64,000 nucleotides of DNA from JAKAGZ01 sp035266865 (GTDB lineage Bacteria > Bacteroidota > Ignavibacteria > Ignavibacteriales > Ignavibacteriaceae). Of the stretch, positions 13,961 to 22,738 are shown piece by piece. A model generated the notes under the pieces. It did not search any database and was not told where the DNA came from. It saw only the letters and a program-made list of their open reading frames with translations. Location: the NCBI GenBank assembly GCA_035266865.1, contig DATFMR010000098.1, forward strand, positions 14,987-78,986. The letters are read 5' to 3'. How positions within the stretch are numbered: the first letter of the stretch is position 1; every line of letters begins with the position of its first letter. The translations under genes were made by a program, and so were the position numbers.

Positions 13961-15442
13961 ATGAAAATAGTATTATCAGATAAACCTAAATGTTTTTGCG
14001 GGATATTCGGAATATATGGGACACCCACTGCTTCAGTTAAAACCTATTACGGTCTTCATGCATTACAGCATAGGGGACAAGAAGCAACAGGAATTGTAAC
14101 TCGCGATTTAAATGAACGTGGTAAATCAATTTTTAATATACATAAAGGCGAGGGGCTTGTTTCCGAAGTTTATTCGGATGCTCAAATATTAAAAAAAAAC
14201 CTTACCGGAAATTCTGCTATCGGACATAACAGGTATTCTACTACGGGTTCGTCAGAATCACTTAATAATATTCAGCCATTTGTTGTAAACTACAGATTAG
14301 GTAATCTGGCAGTTGCCCATAACGGAAACTTAACAAATGCAAAAGAACTTCGTGAGGAACTTGTTAATGAAGGAGCAATTTTTCAAACAACAACAGATAC
14401 AGAAGTTATACTCCATTTGATTGCACGTAGCAAATTAAACAATCAGGTTGAAGGAATAAAAGAAGCACTTTCTAAACTTGAAGGTGCCTATTGCCTGACA
14501 ATTATTACTGACACCTCTGTAATTGCAGCACGTGACCCTTATGGGTTCAGACCGCTTTCTCTTGGTAAAATTGGTGATTCATTTTTAATAGCTTCAGAGA
14601 CTTGCGCCTTTGATATTTTATCGGCTGAATTTATACGTGAAGTTACACCCGGTGAAATGATGATTATCGACGATGAAGCAATAGCTAATAGGCAAGTAAA
14701 GTCAATTTCCCTGGCAAAGGTTCAAACTCCTAAAAAACACTGCATTTTTGAATTTATTTATTTTTCTCGTCCTGACAGTTTTATCTTTGGTCATAATGTT
14801 GACAAAATGAGACGCAGACTGGGAAAAATACTTGCAAAAAACCACCCAGTAATGGATAAGGATGGAGAGAAAGTTATAGTTATTAGCGTTCCTGATAGTT
14901 CAAATACTTGCGCAATTGGATATCAGAAACAACTTGATAATGACGGCATTCCTTCACGTCTTGAAATTGGATTGATACGAAGTCATTACATTGGAAGAAC
15001 ATTCATCCAGCCCGGCCAGGAAAAGCGCGAAATCGGGGTCCGCATAAAATTTAATATTGTAAAAGGTGTGCTGGAAGGTAGAACAGTTGTAGTGGTTGAT
15101 GATTCAATTGTTCGTGGAACAACTTCAAAACAGCTTGTAAATTTAATTAAAGAAGCCGGCCCTAAGGAAATACATTTCAGAATCTCTTCACCACCTATTA
15201 AAAATCCCTGTTATTATGGCATGGATTTTCCCAGCAGGGAAGAGCTAATTGCAAATAAGCACAACAATATTGAAGATATTGGAAAATACCTTGGTGTTGA
15301 CAGTTTGGAATATCTGACAATAGATGAAATGTTGGAAACTGTCAGAGAAGAAAATCCTTCCAACTATTGCACTGCCTGTTTCTCCGGTATTTATCCTACC
15401 GAAGTGGACGTCAATTTCAAAAAAGAGATGTACGAACTATAA
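13961..15442 (+). CDS. purF: Amidophosphoribosyltransferase
   Basis: First committed enzyme of purine synthesis: PRPP and glutamine give 5-phosphoribosylamine. It is an N-terminal nucleophile amidotransferase fused to a type I phosphoribosyltransferase. The propeptide is removed before catalytic Cys13 (KCFCGIFG). The PRPP loop is VDDSIVRG at 379-386. Four cysteines, C261, C417, C470 and C473, match the ligands of the 4Fe-4S cluster of the Bacillus-type enzyme, so this is the oxygen-sensitive iron-sulfur form. The 493-residue length is normal. It leads the plus-strand run purF-pgsA-ftsY, with 30 nt to the next gene. Confidence 0.96.
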   Translation: MKIVLSDKPKCFCGIFGIYGTPTASVKTYYGLHALQHRGQEATGIVTRDLNERGKSIFNIHKGEGLVSEVYSDAQILKKNLTGNSAIGHNRYSTTGSSESLNNIQPFVVNYRLGNLAVAHNGNLTNAKELREELVNEGAIFQTTTDTEVILHLIARSKLNNQVEGIKEALSKLEGAYCLTIITDTSVIAARDPYGFRPLSLGKIGDSFLIASETCAFDILSAEFIREVTPGEMMIIDDEAIANRQVKSISLAKVQTPKKHCIFEFIYFSRPDSFIFGHNVDKMRRRLGKILAKNHPVMDKDGEKVIVISVPDSSNTCAIGYQKQLDNDGIPSRLEIGLIRSHYIGRTFIQPGQEKREIGVRIKFNIVKGVLEGRTVVVVDDSIVRGTTSKQLVNLIKEAGPKEIHFRISSPPIKNPCYYGMDFPSREELIANKHNNIEDIGKYLGVDSLEYLTIDEMLETVREENPSNYCTACFSGIYPTEVDVNFKKEMYEL

Positions 15443-15472
15443 TGTAATGTTTTTCCATTCAATATTTTTAAA

Positions 15473-16030
15473 ATGTACAAACTAAAGGAAATATTTAAAA
15501 CTAAATCGAACCTGTTAAGTATGTTCAGGTTACTACTTGCTATTCCATTTTGGTTTCTAATGGATAATCTGGGTTTAGAAACCTACAGGATTATTATTTT
15601 TTGCCTGTGCATCTTTGCCGCAATTACCGATATCCTAGATGGATATCTTGCACGTAGATTCAATGAAGTAACAGAAATGGGCAAAATAATCGATCCTCTT
15701 GCCGACAAAGTTGTGATCGCAGTTATTATTGTAAAATTATTTGTTTCCGGTGAAATTCCGGCCTATTACTTTTGGATAATAATTTTGAGAGATGTAATAA
15801 TATTTCTGGGTGGCATTTATGTTTCAAAACGTATCGGTCGCGTTTTGCCATCAAACATGCTGGGAAAAATTACTGTAGCAAGTATTGGAATTTTTATATT
15901 AATTGTTCTTGCTCAGATTGAGCATAACAATATTATTTACTTTTCCTTTTTCTATTTGAGCATATTGTTAACTTTTGCTTCACTGACAGGATATATGATC
16001 CGGTCTGTTGAATTTATGAAAAAACACTGA
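15473..16030 (+). CDS. pgsA: CDP-diacylglycerol-glycerol-3-phosphate 3-phosphatidyltransferase
   Basis: Membrane enzyme that makes phosphatidylglycerol phosphate from CDP-diacylglycerol and glycerol-3-phosphate. The CDP-alcohol phosphotransferase signature is complete: D53-x2-D56-G57-x2-A60-R61-x8-G70-x3-D74-x3-D78. About five to six membrane helices fill its 185 residues. PgsA is preferred over phosphatidylserine or cardiolipin synthases on length and on the N-terminal SNLLSMFRLLLAIPF pattern. It ends 1 nt before the ftsY start (TGAAATG), which suggests coupled translation of phospholipid and membrane-targeting genes. Confidence 0.9.
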   Translation: MYKLKEIFKTKSNLLSMFRLLLAIPFWFLMDNLGLETYRIIIFCLCIFAAITDILDGYLARRFNEVTEMGKIIDPLADKVVIAVIIVKLFVSGEIPAYYFWIIILRDVIIFLGGIYVSKRIGRVLPSNMLGKITVASIGIFILIVLAQIEHNNIIYFSFFYLSILLTFASLTGYMIRSVEFMKKH

Positions 16031-16031
16031 A

Positions 16032-16967
16032 ATGAGTCTATTTAAAAATCTTAATTTTGAAAAGTTAAAAGAAGGTCTTCAGAAGACTAGAAATAAAATA
16101 GTTAATGGCATTAACGAAGCTGTTATTGGCAATGCTGCTATTGATGAGAAAACACTTGAAGAAATTGAAGAAATATTGATCAGTTCTGATATTGGCTTTG
16201 AAATAGCTGAAAAAATAATTGAAGATGCCAGGTTTGCTTTCAATCTGGAAAAGGATCGTTCTCAAACTCAGTTGATCGAAACAATAAAGAACGAACTAAC
16301 AAATGTACTTTCGCAATCAAATGAAAATGGTTTGGGAAAAATTGGAATTAAGAAACCCTTTGTAATATTGATTGTAGGAGTGAACGGAACTGGAAAGACA
16401 ACAACTATTGGAAAACTAGCACACAATTTTAAGAAATCAGGGCTCAATGTTGTTGTAGGCGCAGCAGATACATTCAGGGCCGCTGCGAATGAACAACTCG
16501 ATATCTGGGCAAAGCGCGCTGGAGTAAAAATAGTTCAAAAAAAGCATGGCGCAGATCCTTCTGCTGTTGCATTTGAAACAGTTTCTCAAGCGATAAAAGG
16601 GAGTTATGATGTAGCATTGATTGATACAGCAGGACGACTTCACAATAAAGCACACTTAATGGAGGAACTAGGAAAATTAAAAAGGGCGATTAATAAAGTG
16701 CTCCCTGATGCTCCCGATGAAACATTTTTAGTAGTTGATGGTACTACCGGTCAGAATGCACTGGTTCAGGCAGAAGAATTTTCCAAAGTTACAGATATTT
16801 CCGGTCTCATCGTCACAAAGCTGGATGGGACTGCTAAAGGCGGGGTTATATTTCAAATTTATTCAAAAAATAAAATTCCTGTAAGATATATTGGAGTTGG
16901 CGAAGAAATTGATGATTTACAGACCTTCGATCCCAAATTGTTCATTTCTGCAATATTTGATAATTAA
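16032..16967 (+). CDS. ftsY: Signal recognition particle receptor
   Basis: The SRP receptor GTPase, which docks ribosome-SRP complexes at the inner membrane. The N domain (about 1-100) is followed by the G domain with G1 GVNGTGKTTT (116-125), GAADTFRAAA (about 143-152), DTAGR (198-202) and TKLDGTAKGG (262-271). It lacks the long acidic A domain of E. coli FtsY, so membrane binding must rely on the N-terminal helix LFKNLNFEKLKEGLQK, as in most short FtsY proteins (311 residues). It follows pgsA directly. Confidence 0.96.
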   Translation: MSLFKNLNFEKLKEGLQKTRNKIVNGINEAVIGNAAIDEKTLEEIEEILISSDIGFEIAEKIIEDARFAFNLEKDRSQTQLIETIKNELTNVLSQSNENGLGKIGIKKPFVILIVGVNGTGKTTTIGKLAHNFKKSGLNVVVGAADTFRAAANEQLDIWAKRAGVKIVQKKHGADPSAVAFETVSQAIKGSYDVALIDTAGRLHNKAHLMEELGKLKRAINKVLPDAPDETFLVVDGTTGQNALVQAEEFSKVTDISGLIVTKLDGTAKGGVIFQIYSKNKIPVRYIGVGEEIDDLQTFDPKLFISAIFDN

Positions 16968-16979
16968 GGAGTAACAATT

Positions 16980-17186
16980 ATGTTTATGAAGAAACCTGTT
17001 CATAGAATATTTGATTATCCTCCTCGATTTTATAAACCTGAAGATGACCAATCTGAAAAAAGAAAAAGAAAACTCGGGTTTAGCAGAAAGATTAAATCCA
17101 TTAGGAAAAAGAGAAGTCCATTAATATGGATAACAATTTTGATCCTGGTTATACTTGCATATCTTAAATTGAGTGGTGTTGGATAG
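16980..17186 (+). CDS. Small basic single-pass membrane protein
   Basis: A 68-residue protein with a strongly basic middle (SEKRKRKLGFSRKIKSIRKK) and one C-terminal membrane helix at about 49-66. The N-terminal Pro-rich segment reads YPPRFYKPEDD. The topology would leave the basic part in the cytoplasm. No family is recognised. A GGAG ribosome binding site 8 nt before the first ATG supports the start, and the gene is 12 nt after ftsY, so it is likely cotranscribed. It may be an accessory membrane protein of the lineage. Confidence 0.6.
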   Translation: MFMKKPVHRIFDYPPRFYKPEDDQSEKRKRKLGFSRKIKSIRKKRSPLIWITILILVILAYLKLSGVG

Positions 17187-17304
17187 AGTAGATATTAGTT
17201 TACATAATATACATTATCGGACTAATATATGTGCATAAATAGTTATACAATTGATATTTAAAGGTTAGTTTGATAATTACTCTTAGATTTATTACCCGCC
17301 TGTT

Positions 17305-19125
17305 TTATCCTAACGCCAGATCATGTTCACTCTGTTGAATAAACAATTCATTCTGATACTTCTTAAGAATATTTTCTTTTGAAACTATTCCAAGATATTT
17401 TCCACTACTTTTATCAAGAACGGGAAGAAATTCAAGATCCGTCTTTTCAAGGATTGAAAGTGCGTCCTCACTATTTTTGTCATTCGTAACAGACTTTATA
17501 TTACGTACCATAAGATCACCAGCTACAAGGAAATACAGTATATTTCTTGTTTCGTCGTCCAGAATAGCTTCACGAATATCCTGGAAAGATATCTGCCCGA
17601 TAATTATATTATCCTTATTAGTAACCATTAAATTATTAAATCTTGAATTTTTAACTGCTCCAAGAAGCTTCTGGAACGGAATGTCTTCAGTAACAACATC
17701 TTCAGACTTTTCGATCAAGTTAATTATAGGAATATTCTTCAATACTGATGACTTTCTACCATAAATATCAATTCCTTTACCTTCACGATCAAATTTTAGA
17801 GTATAAAGAGATCCCTTAAGTATAGCCTTGGAAATTGTTGTAGATATAATAATTGTAAGCATTAATGGAAGTATAATCTTATAATTATTGGTCATTTCAA
17901 AAACCATAATTAATGCTGTTAAACTTGCGTGCGTGGTACCAGCAACTACAGCTCCCATTCCCACCAGAGCATATGCTCCGGGAGGAGCAGCAATTTCAGG
18001 GAAAAGATAATTTACCAGCACACCGAATGCTCCGCCTAACATTGCTCCGGTAAATATGCTTGGAGAGAAAGTACCGCCGTTTCCGCCTGAACCAATTGTA
18101 AATCCCGTGGCAAGTGGTTTTAGAAATATCAAAAGAAACATAATTAAAAATGATGCCTGATGATGAAGTGCCATATCAATTGAAGATGATCCAAATCCGT
18201 AAACACCCGGCAGATAAACGCCAATTATTCCAACTATTAGCCCACCTATTGCAGGCTTAAAATAATCAGGGATTTTATTCAGCTTTTCAAAGACATCATC
18301 AATCTTAAGGAATGCTCTTACAAAATAAACTGCAGTAAACGCAGCTAGTAGACCAAGAATTAAATAGAAAATAAATTCATAATTGCTGTTTAATTGATAT
18401 TTAGGAATTGCGAAAGCAGGTTCTCCACCAAGGTAGTTCCTGGAAACAACCGTTCCAAATACTGAAGCAATTATTATCGGGCTGAATGATTTGGCATTAA
18501 AAGTTCTAAGGATGATTTCCATAGCAAATAACGCCCCGCCGAGTGGCGCATTATATGCAGCTGATAATCCTGCGGCCGCCCCGCAGCCAACCAAAATTCT
18601 AAGTCTGTCCGGCGATAATGAAAGATATCTTCCAATATTTGATCCAATTGCTGAACCCATTTGTACAATTGGTCCTTCCCTTCCGCCAGCTCCTCCTGTA
18701 CCAATACTAATTGCTGAACCCAAAGTCTTTAAAAACCCGGTACTCCCTTTTATTATTCCACCCCTGGAAGCAACTGCATCTATTACGTTGGGGATTCCCT
18801 CCCCTTTTTTTGCACCAGCAAAATACTTTGCCATTATTCCAACCAGCAATCCACCAATTGCAGGAATTAGAATGAGAATTACTGTGGAATACCAGGTATG
18901 GACATCAATAAATGTTTCAAGTCCAAAAAATCCTGCCGGCCTGTCAAAAAATGTGTCTTTTATAAAGTGAATGGCATCATGGAAAAGTACTGCACCAAAT
19001 CCACAAAGAATACCTACTATGCTGCCGAGAAGCAGTAAGTAGGTATCCTGTGAGAAAGAAAATCTGGAAAATATCTGGTTAGTTTTTAATCTAACAAAAC
19101 GAATAAATTTATTGAAATTGCTCAA
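17305..19125 (-). CDS. ClC-family chloride channel/antiporter with CBS domains
   Basis: A 606-residue ClC transporter of the inner membrane: about 10-12 hydrophobic helices (about 25-440), then a cytoplasmic pair of CBS domains (about 460-590) that probably sense nucleotides. Helix-motif GREGP (148-152) contains the gating Glu150. GTFSP, in the segment GSGGNGGTFSPSIF, matches the GxFxP motif. The usual selectivity motif GSGIP reads GEGIP (108-112), so the anion preference is uncertain. It is a single gene, convergent with the ftsY run; no clear terminator is visible in the 118 bp between them. Confidence 0.9.
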   Translation of the reverse strand: MSNFNKFIRFVRLKTNQIFSRFSFSQDTYLLLLGSIVGILCGFGAVLFHDAIHFIKDTFFDRPAGFFGLETFIDVHTWYSTVILILIPAIGGLLVGIMAKYFAGAKKGEGIPNVIDAVASRGGIIKGSTGFLKTLGSAISIGTGGAGGREGPIVQMGSAIGSNIGRYLSLSPDRLRILVGCGAAAGLSAAYNAPLGGALFAMEIILRTFNAKSFSPIIIASVFGTVVSRNYLGGEPAFAIPKYQLNSNYEFIFYLILGLLAAFTAVYFVRAFLKIDDVFEKLNKIPDYFKPAIGGLIVGIIGVYLPGVYGFGSSSIDMALHHQASFLIMFLLIFLKPLATGFTIGSGGNGGTFSPSIFTGAMLGGAFGVLVNYLFPEIAAPPGAYALVGMGAVVAGTTHASLTALIMVFEMTNNYKIILPLMLTIIISTTISKAILKGSLYTLKFDREGKGIDIYGRKSSVLKNIPIINLIEKSEDVVTEDIPFQKLLGAVKNSRFNNLMVTNKDNIIIGQISFQDIREAILDDETRNILYFLVAGDLMVRNIKSVTNDKNSEDALSILEKTDLEFLPVLDKSSGKYLGIVSKENILKKYQNELFIQQSEHDLALG

Positions 19126-19140
19126 ATATTGTTCTTAATA

Positions 19141-19995
19141 TTATTTTTCGTACTTAAAGAATCCTTCACCTGTTTTTCTACCAAGTTTTTTTGCCGCAAC
19201 CATTTTTTTCAACAAAGGACAAGGTCTGTATTTTGAATCGTTATACCCTGTATAAAGCACATCCATTATAGAAAGGCATACATCAAGCCCGATAAAATCT
19301 GCTAATGTTAATGGGCCCATTGGGTGGTTCATGCCAAGCTTCATAACAGTATCAATATCTTCTGCGGAAGCAACTCCTTCAAAAAGAGCAAAGATTGCTT
19401 CATTAATCATTGGCATTAAAATCCTGTTTGAAATGAAACCAGGGTAATCAAATACTTCTACAGGTGTTTTTCCTAATTTTTCAGAAAGACTTTTAATTGC
19501 ACTGTATGTATCATCCGATGTACTATAACCACGAATTATCTCTACAAGTTTCATTACCGGGACAGGATTCATAAAATGCATACCAATTAACCTGTCAGCT
19601 CTACAAACTGTCGATAACTCAGTTATAGAAATTGACGAAGTGTTTGAAGCGAATAATGAATCTTTTTTAACAATTCCTTCCAATGTTTTGAAGATATTAA
19701 GTTTTGCTTCTTTGTTTTCATAAATGGCTTCAATAACCAGGTCTGAATCGGCTGGAGTGTTTTCCACTCCAACAACTTTATTTATTCTCTTTAAAGTATC
19801 CGTTTTATCAACTGCACTTATTTTTTCTTTTTTAACCTGCCTGTCAAGATTTTTATCAATCGTGTTTAATGCTTTATCAGCTAATTCTGGATTCATTTCT
19901 ATAATATTCACATTAAATCCATTAAGGGCGAATACGTGAACTATTCCATTACCCATTGTTCCACCACCAATAACAGAGACTTTTTTGATTTCCAT
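19141..19995 (-). CDS. hbd: 3-hydroxyacyl-CoA (3-hydroxybutyryl-CoA) dehydrogenase
   Basis: NAD(P)-dependent oxidoreductase interconverting acetoacetyl-CoA and 3-hydroxybutyryl-CoA. The Rossmann motif GGGTMG is at 10-15 and the catalytic His lies in GMHFMNPVPVMKLVEII near 139-155. The 284-residue length matches the single-domain bacterial Hbd rather than the fused FadB enzyme. The gene follows the thiolase gene with 14 nt between them, and the two make a pathway segment from acetyl-CoA to 3-hydroxybutyryl-CoA, or the reverse in fatty-acid breakdown. No crotonase or acyl-CoA dehydrogenase is in the immediate neighbourhood. Confidence 0.9.
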   Translation of the reverse strand: MEIKKVSVIGGGTMGNGIVHVFALNGFNVNIIEMNPELADKALNTIDKNLDRQVKKEKISAVDKTDTLKRINKVVGVENTPADSDLVIEAIYENKEAKLNIFKTLEGIVKKDSLFASNTSSISITELSTVCRADRLIGMHFMNPVPVMKLVEIIRGYSTSDDTYSAIKSLSEKLGKTPVEVFDYPGFISNRILMPMINEAIFALFEGVASAEDIDTVMKLGMNHPMGPLTLADFIGLDVCLSIMDVLYTGYNDSKYRPCPLLKKMVAAKKLGRKTGEGFFKYEK

Positions 19996-20009
19996 TTTTA
20001 CCCCCTGAA

Positions 20010-21191
20010 TTAATTATTATAATTCTTAACTATTAAGGCAGAAGCTTCTCCACCCCCAATACAAAGTGACGCCAGTCCGTATTTAGATTTTCTCTTTATC
20101 ATTTCGTGAATAAGAGTTGTTAAAATTCTTGCTCCACTTGCACCAATTGGATGTCCTAAAGCTACAGCTCCACCGTTAACATTTACATTGGCACCATCAA
20201 GTCCTAATATCTTATTTACTGCTAAAGAGACAACAGCAAATGCTTCATTTATTTCAAAAAGATCTATATCCTTAATATTCAAACTCGCTTTTTTCAATAC
20301 TTTATTTATAGCATCTGCAGGAGCTGTAGTAAATTCAATTGGAGCTTTTGCCGCTGAACTTTGTGCAACAATTTCTACAAGAGGTTTAAGTCCTAATTCT
20401 TTTGCTTTATCTTCGCTCATTACTAAAAGTGCAGCCGCTCCGTCGTTAATTGAAGACGCATTTGCCGCCGTGACAACTCCATTTTTATCAAAAACAGGAC
20501 GAAGACCGGTAATTTTTTCAAAACTAACTCTGGATGGCTCTTCATCTGTATCGACTATGACTTCTCCTTTTCTGCTCTTTACAGAAACATTGACTATTTC
20601 GTCCCTAAATATTCCATCTTTGGTTGCCTCGAGCGCTTTCTTATAAGAATTAATTGCAAATTCATCCAATTCTTCCCTGCTGAATTTGAAATCCTTTGCG
20701 CAGGCTTCAGCACAATTGCCCATATGAATATCATTATAAACGTCCCAAAGACCATCTTTGACCATTGAATCCTCAACAACCCCATTACCTAATCTATAGC
20801 CGCTCCGTGCGTTAGGAAGCAAATATGGAGCATTTGTCATACTTTCCTGCCCACCTGCAACGATTATGTCAGCATCACCACATAAAATGGCCTGATGGGC
20901 AAGCATTACGGCTTTCAGTCCGCTTCCGCACATTTTGTTTAAGGTAAAGCATTCTGTTTTTTCAGGTAAACCTGCAAAAATTGCACTTTGCCTGGCCGGT
21001 GCCTGTCCCTGTCCGGCTGTTAAAACATTTCCAAAAATAACTTCGTCAATAAGGTTTTTATCTATGTTTGAATCATCAAGTACTGATTTAATTGCAAAAC
21101 TGCCTAATTGTCCTGCACTAAATGAAGAAAGACTACCGCTCAAAGAGCCTATAGGTGTCCTTTTAGCATTAGTAATTACAATTTTTTTCAT
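20010..21191 (-). CDS. Acetyl-CoA C-acetyltransferase (thiolase)
   Basis: Condenses two acetyl-CoA to acetoacetyl-CoA or cleaves 3-ketoacyl-CoA. The active-site Cys88 is in NKMCGSGLKAV, the catalytic His in NGGAVALGHPIGASGAR, and the second Cys in LCIGGGEASAL near the C-terminus. At 393 residues it is a standard degradative or biosynthetic thiolase. GGGEASA differs from the common GGGMGTA or GGGQGVA form only outside the catalytic Cys. It probably heads a two-gene operon with the dehydrogenase downstream. Confidence 0.92.
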   Translation of the reverse strand: MKKIVITNAKRTPIGSLSGSLSSFSAGQLGSFAIKSVLDDSNIDKNLIDEVIFGNVLTAGQGQAPARQSAIFAGLPEKTECFTLNKMCGSGLKAVMLAHQAILCGDADIIVAGGQESMTNAPYLLPNARSGYRLGNGVVEDSMVKDGLWDVYNDIHMGNCAEACAKDFKFSREELDEFAINSYKKALEATKDGIFRDEIVNVSVKSRKGEVIVDTDEEPSRVSFEKITGLRPVFDKNGVVTAANASSINDGAAALLVMSEDKAKELGLKPLVEIVAQSSAAKAPIEFTTAPADAINKVLKKASLNIKDIDLFEINEAFAVVSLAVNKILGLDGANVNVNGGAVALGHPIGASGARILTTLIHEMIKRKSKYGLASLCIGGGEASALIVKNYNN

Positions 21192-21324
21192 TATTAATAC
21201 CTCAATTTTTAATTAAATTCTATTTTGTAATCCTTTGAATACAAAATTAAAGAAATTAGACCTAAAAAACTTTTGTTATCCTTTAAATTCTCAACAGGGG
21301 AAAAATCAGTATTATTTCTGGCTA

Positions 21325-22467
21325 TTAAACCAATGCCCGATTTTTTTCCTTTTTAGGGATTGTCAGAGAAGCTAATTCAAAAATAATATTCAAAGCTATT
21401 AAGTTCGGATTTATATTATTTTTTAAAACTGATGCAAACCTATCAAGTTTGGATACAATATCATTTAATTTTAAATCCGGGAATCGTGTATTAAATTTTT
21501 CCAAGGTTTCAACATGTTTTTCGAAGAAGTATTTATCAGCTCTGAATCTAAATTTTTGAACATCTTTTAACCATGTTATTATCATTTGAATAACAATTCT
21601 AAGATTCTCTACAGCATTTTCTTCCAGTAATTTATTAATCTCCATTAAAGCTGAATGATATTTTCTTCCAAATGAATATCTAAGAATATATATAGTTTTA
21701 TCAATTAATCTTTCAATATCCTGATCTAATAAGTTTAATGCAGAGGATAGAGAGCCTCCTGCAAATGGCGCAACCTGACTCGCTTCATTTTTACTTATTT
21801 CGAATTTATTCACAAGTAATTTTACTAGTTCACTTTCCTTCAAAGGTTGAAACGGAATAGACCAACAGCGCGATCGGATAGTTTCTCTTAATAATCCTGG
21901 AAATGGTGTACAAAGTATAAATATTATGCCTTCCGGCGGTTCCTCAAGATTTTTTAGAAGTGCATTTTGAGCTTCCTCATTCATTAAATGAGCATCGGAA
22001 AGAATCACAACCCTATATTTTACATCACTAAAATTAAAAGATAAATATTTTTTAATATCGCGGATACTGCTAATTTTAATTTGTGTGGCTTTTGGAACTC
22101 TTATTTTGTAATAAGGATTTTGAATTTTCTTTGCAAGTTCTTCATGATATAATTCATTTTCTTCTGCAGATAATTTCTCGAAAGGACCGCTTGTATCGGT
22201 TTCACTTTTACCACGAGGTAGTGGTGTAATATATTTTATATAGGGCTCAGAAAATGTAGCAATTTGCTTCGAAATTTTTTCACTTTCTTCCGGAGTAATT
22301 AAACAATTATTTAAATTTTGAGCAAATTTTATAGCAGTATATTCTTTGCCTATACCATTAGCTCCATAAAAAAGGAAGGCATGGGGAATTGAAGAATTTT
22401 TAATTAATCTTTCAAGAATATTCTTGACAGACTCCTGTCCATAAATTCCATTCCAGTCTATATTCAT
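21325..22467 (-). CDS. holB: DNA polymerase III subunit delta prime
   Basis: Clamp-loader AAA+ subunit of the replicase. Visible features are the P-loop FYGANGIGKEYTAIKFA (about 33-49), the sensor region ILSDAHLMNEEAQNALLKNLEEPP, and the SRC motif in TIRSRCWSIPF. The four zinc-binding cysteines of E. coli delta prime are absent. In their place is an extended insertion (about 60-135) containing PLPRGKSETDTSGPFEKLSA, which is typical of Bacteroidota/Chlorobi homologues. It begins just downstream of a terminator hairpin that separates it from the DUF2795 gene. Confidence 0.88.
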   Translation of the reverse strand: MNIDWNGIYGQESVKNILERLIKNSSIPHAFLFYGANGIGKEYTAIKFAQNLNNCLITPEESEKISKQIATFSEPYIKYITPLPRGKSETDTSGPFEKLSAEENELYHEELAKKIQNPYYKIRVPKATQIKISSIRDIKKYLSFNFSDVKYRVVILSDAHLMNEEAQNALLKNLEEPPEGIIFILCTPFPGLLRETIRSRCWSIPFQPLKESELVKLLVNKFEISKNEASQVAPFAGGSLSSALNLLDQDIERLIDKTIYILRYSFGRKYHSALMEINKLLEENAVENLRIVIQMIITWLKDVQKFRFRADKYFFEKHVETLEKFNTRFPDLKLNDIVSKLDRFASVLKNNINPNLIALNIIFELASLTIPKKEKNRALV

Positions 22468-22472
22468 ATCAT

Positions 22473-22495
22473 AAAAAAAGCGCCAAACAGCGCTT
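22473..22495 (-). terminator. Rho-independent terminator after the DUF2795 gene
   Basis: On the minus strand AAGCGC-TGTTTG-GCGCTT is followed by a run of seven T. It starts 7 bp after the stop of the 72-aa gene and ends 5 bp before the holB start codon, so holB needs its own promoter or read-through. Confidence 0.75.
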
Positions 22496-22502
22496 CAATA
22501 AA

Positions 22503-22721
22503 TTAGTCGTCAACGTTATAGAAGAAGTCCTCTTCAGAGGGATAATCCGGCCATATATCTTCAATAGTTTCATAAGGCTCTTCATTATCCTCTAATTCGA
22601 GTAAATTTTCAATTACTTCGTATGGTGCACCAATTCTATCAGCATATTCAATCAACTCTTCCTTTGTAGCCGGCCATGGTGCATCGTCTAGATAGGATGC
22701 AAGCTCAACTGTCCAGATCAT
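22503..22721 (-). CDS. DUF2795-family small acidic protein
   Basis: A 72-residue, very acidic protein. The stretch WPATKEELIEYADRIGAP followed by VIENLLEL matches the DUF2795 helical domain. The C-terminal third is almost entirely acidic and aromatic (EEPYETIEDIWPDYPSEEDF). Function of the family is unknown. Small size and the flanking terminator suggest a highly expressed short mRNA. It lies downstream of the M23 peptidase gene with 17 nt between them, so it may be its distal cistron. Confidence 0.75.
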   Translation of the reverse strand: MIWTVELASYLDDAPWPATKEELIEYADRIGAPYEVIENLLELEDNEEPYETIEDIWPDYPSEEDFFYNVDD

Positions 22722-22738
22722 ATATTATCTCCGCAGAT

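Noticed and set aside
18491..18970. A 159-codon plus-strand frame inside the ClC gene
   Set aside because: Antisense shadow of a strongly supported membrane transporter; composition is that of a reverse-complemented hydrophobic gene.
20188..20646. A 152-codon plus-strand frame inside the thiolase gene
   Set aside because: Antisense shadow; the thiolase active-site motifs lie on the opposite strand throughout.
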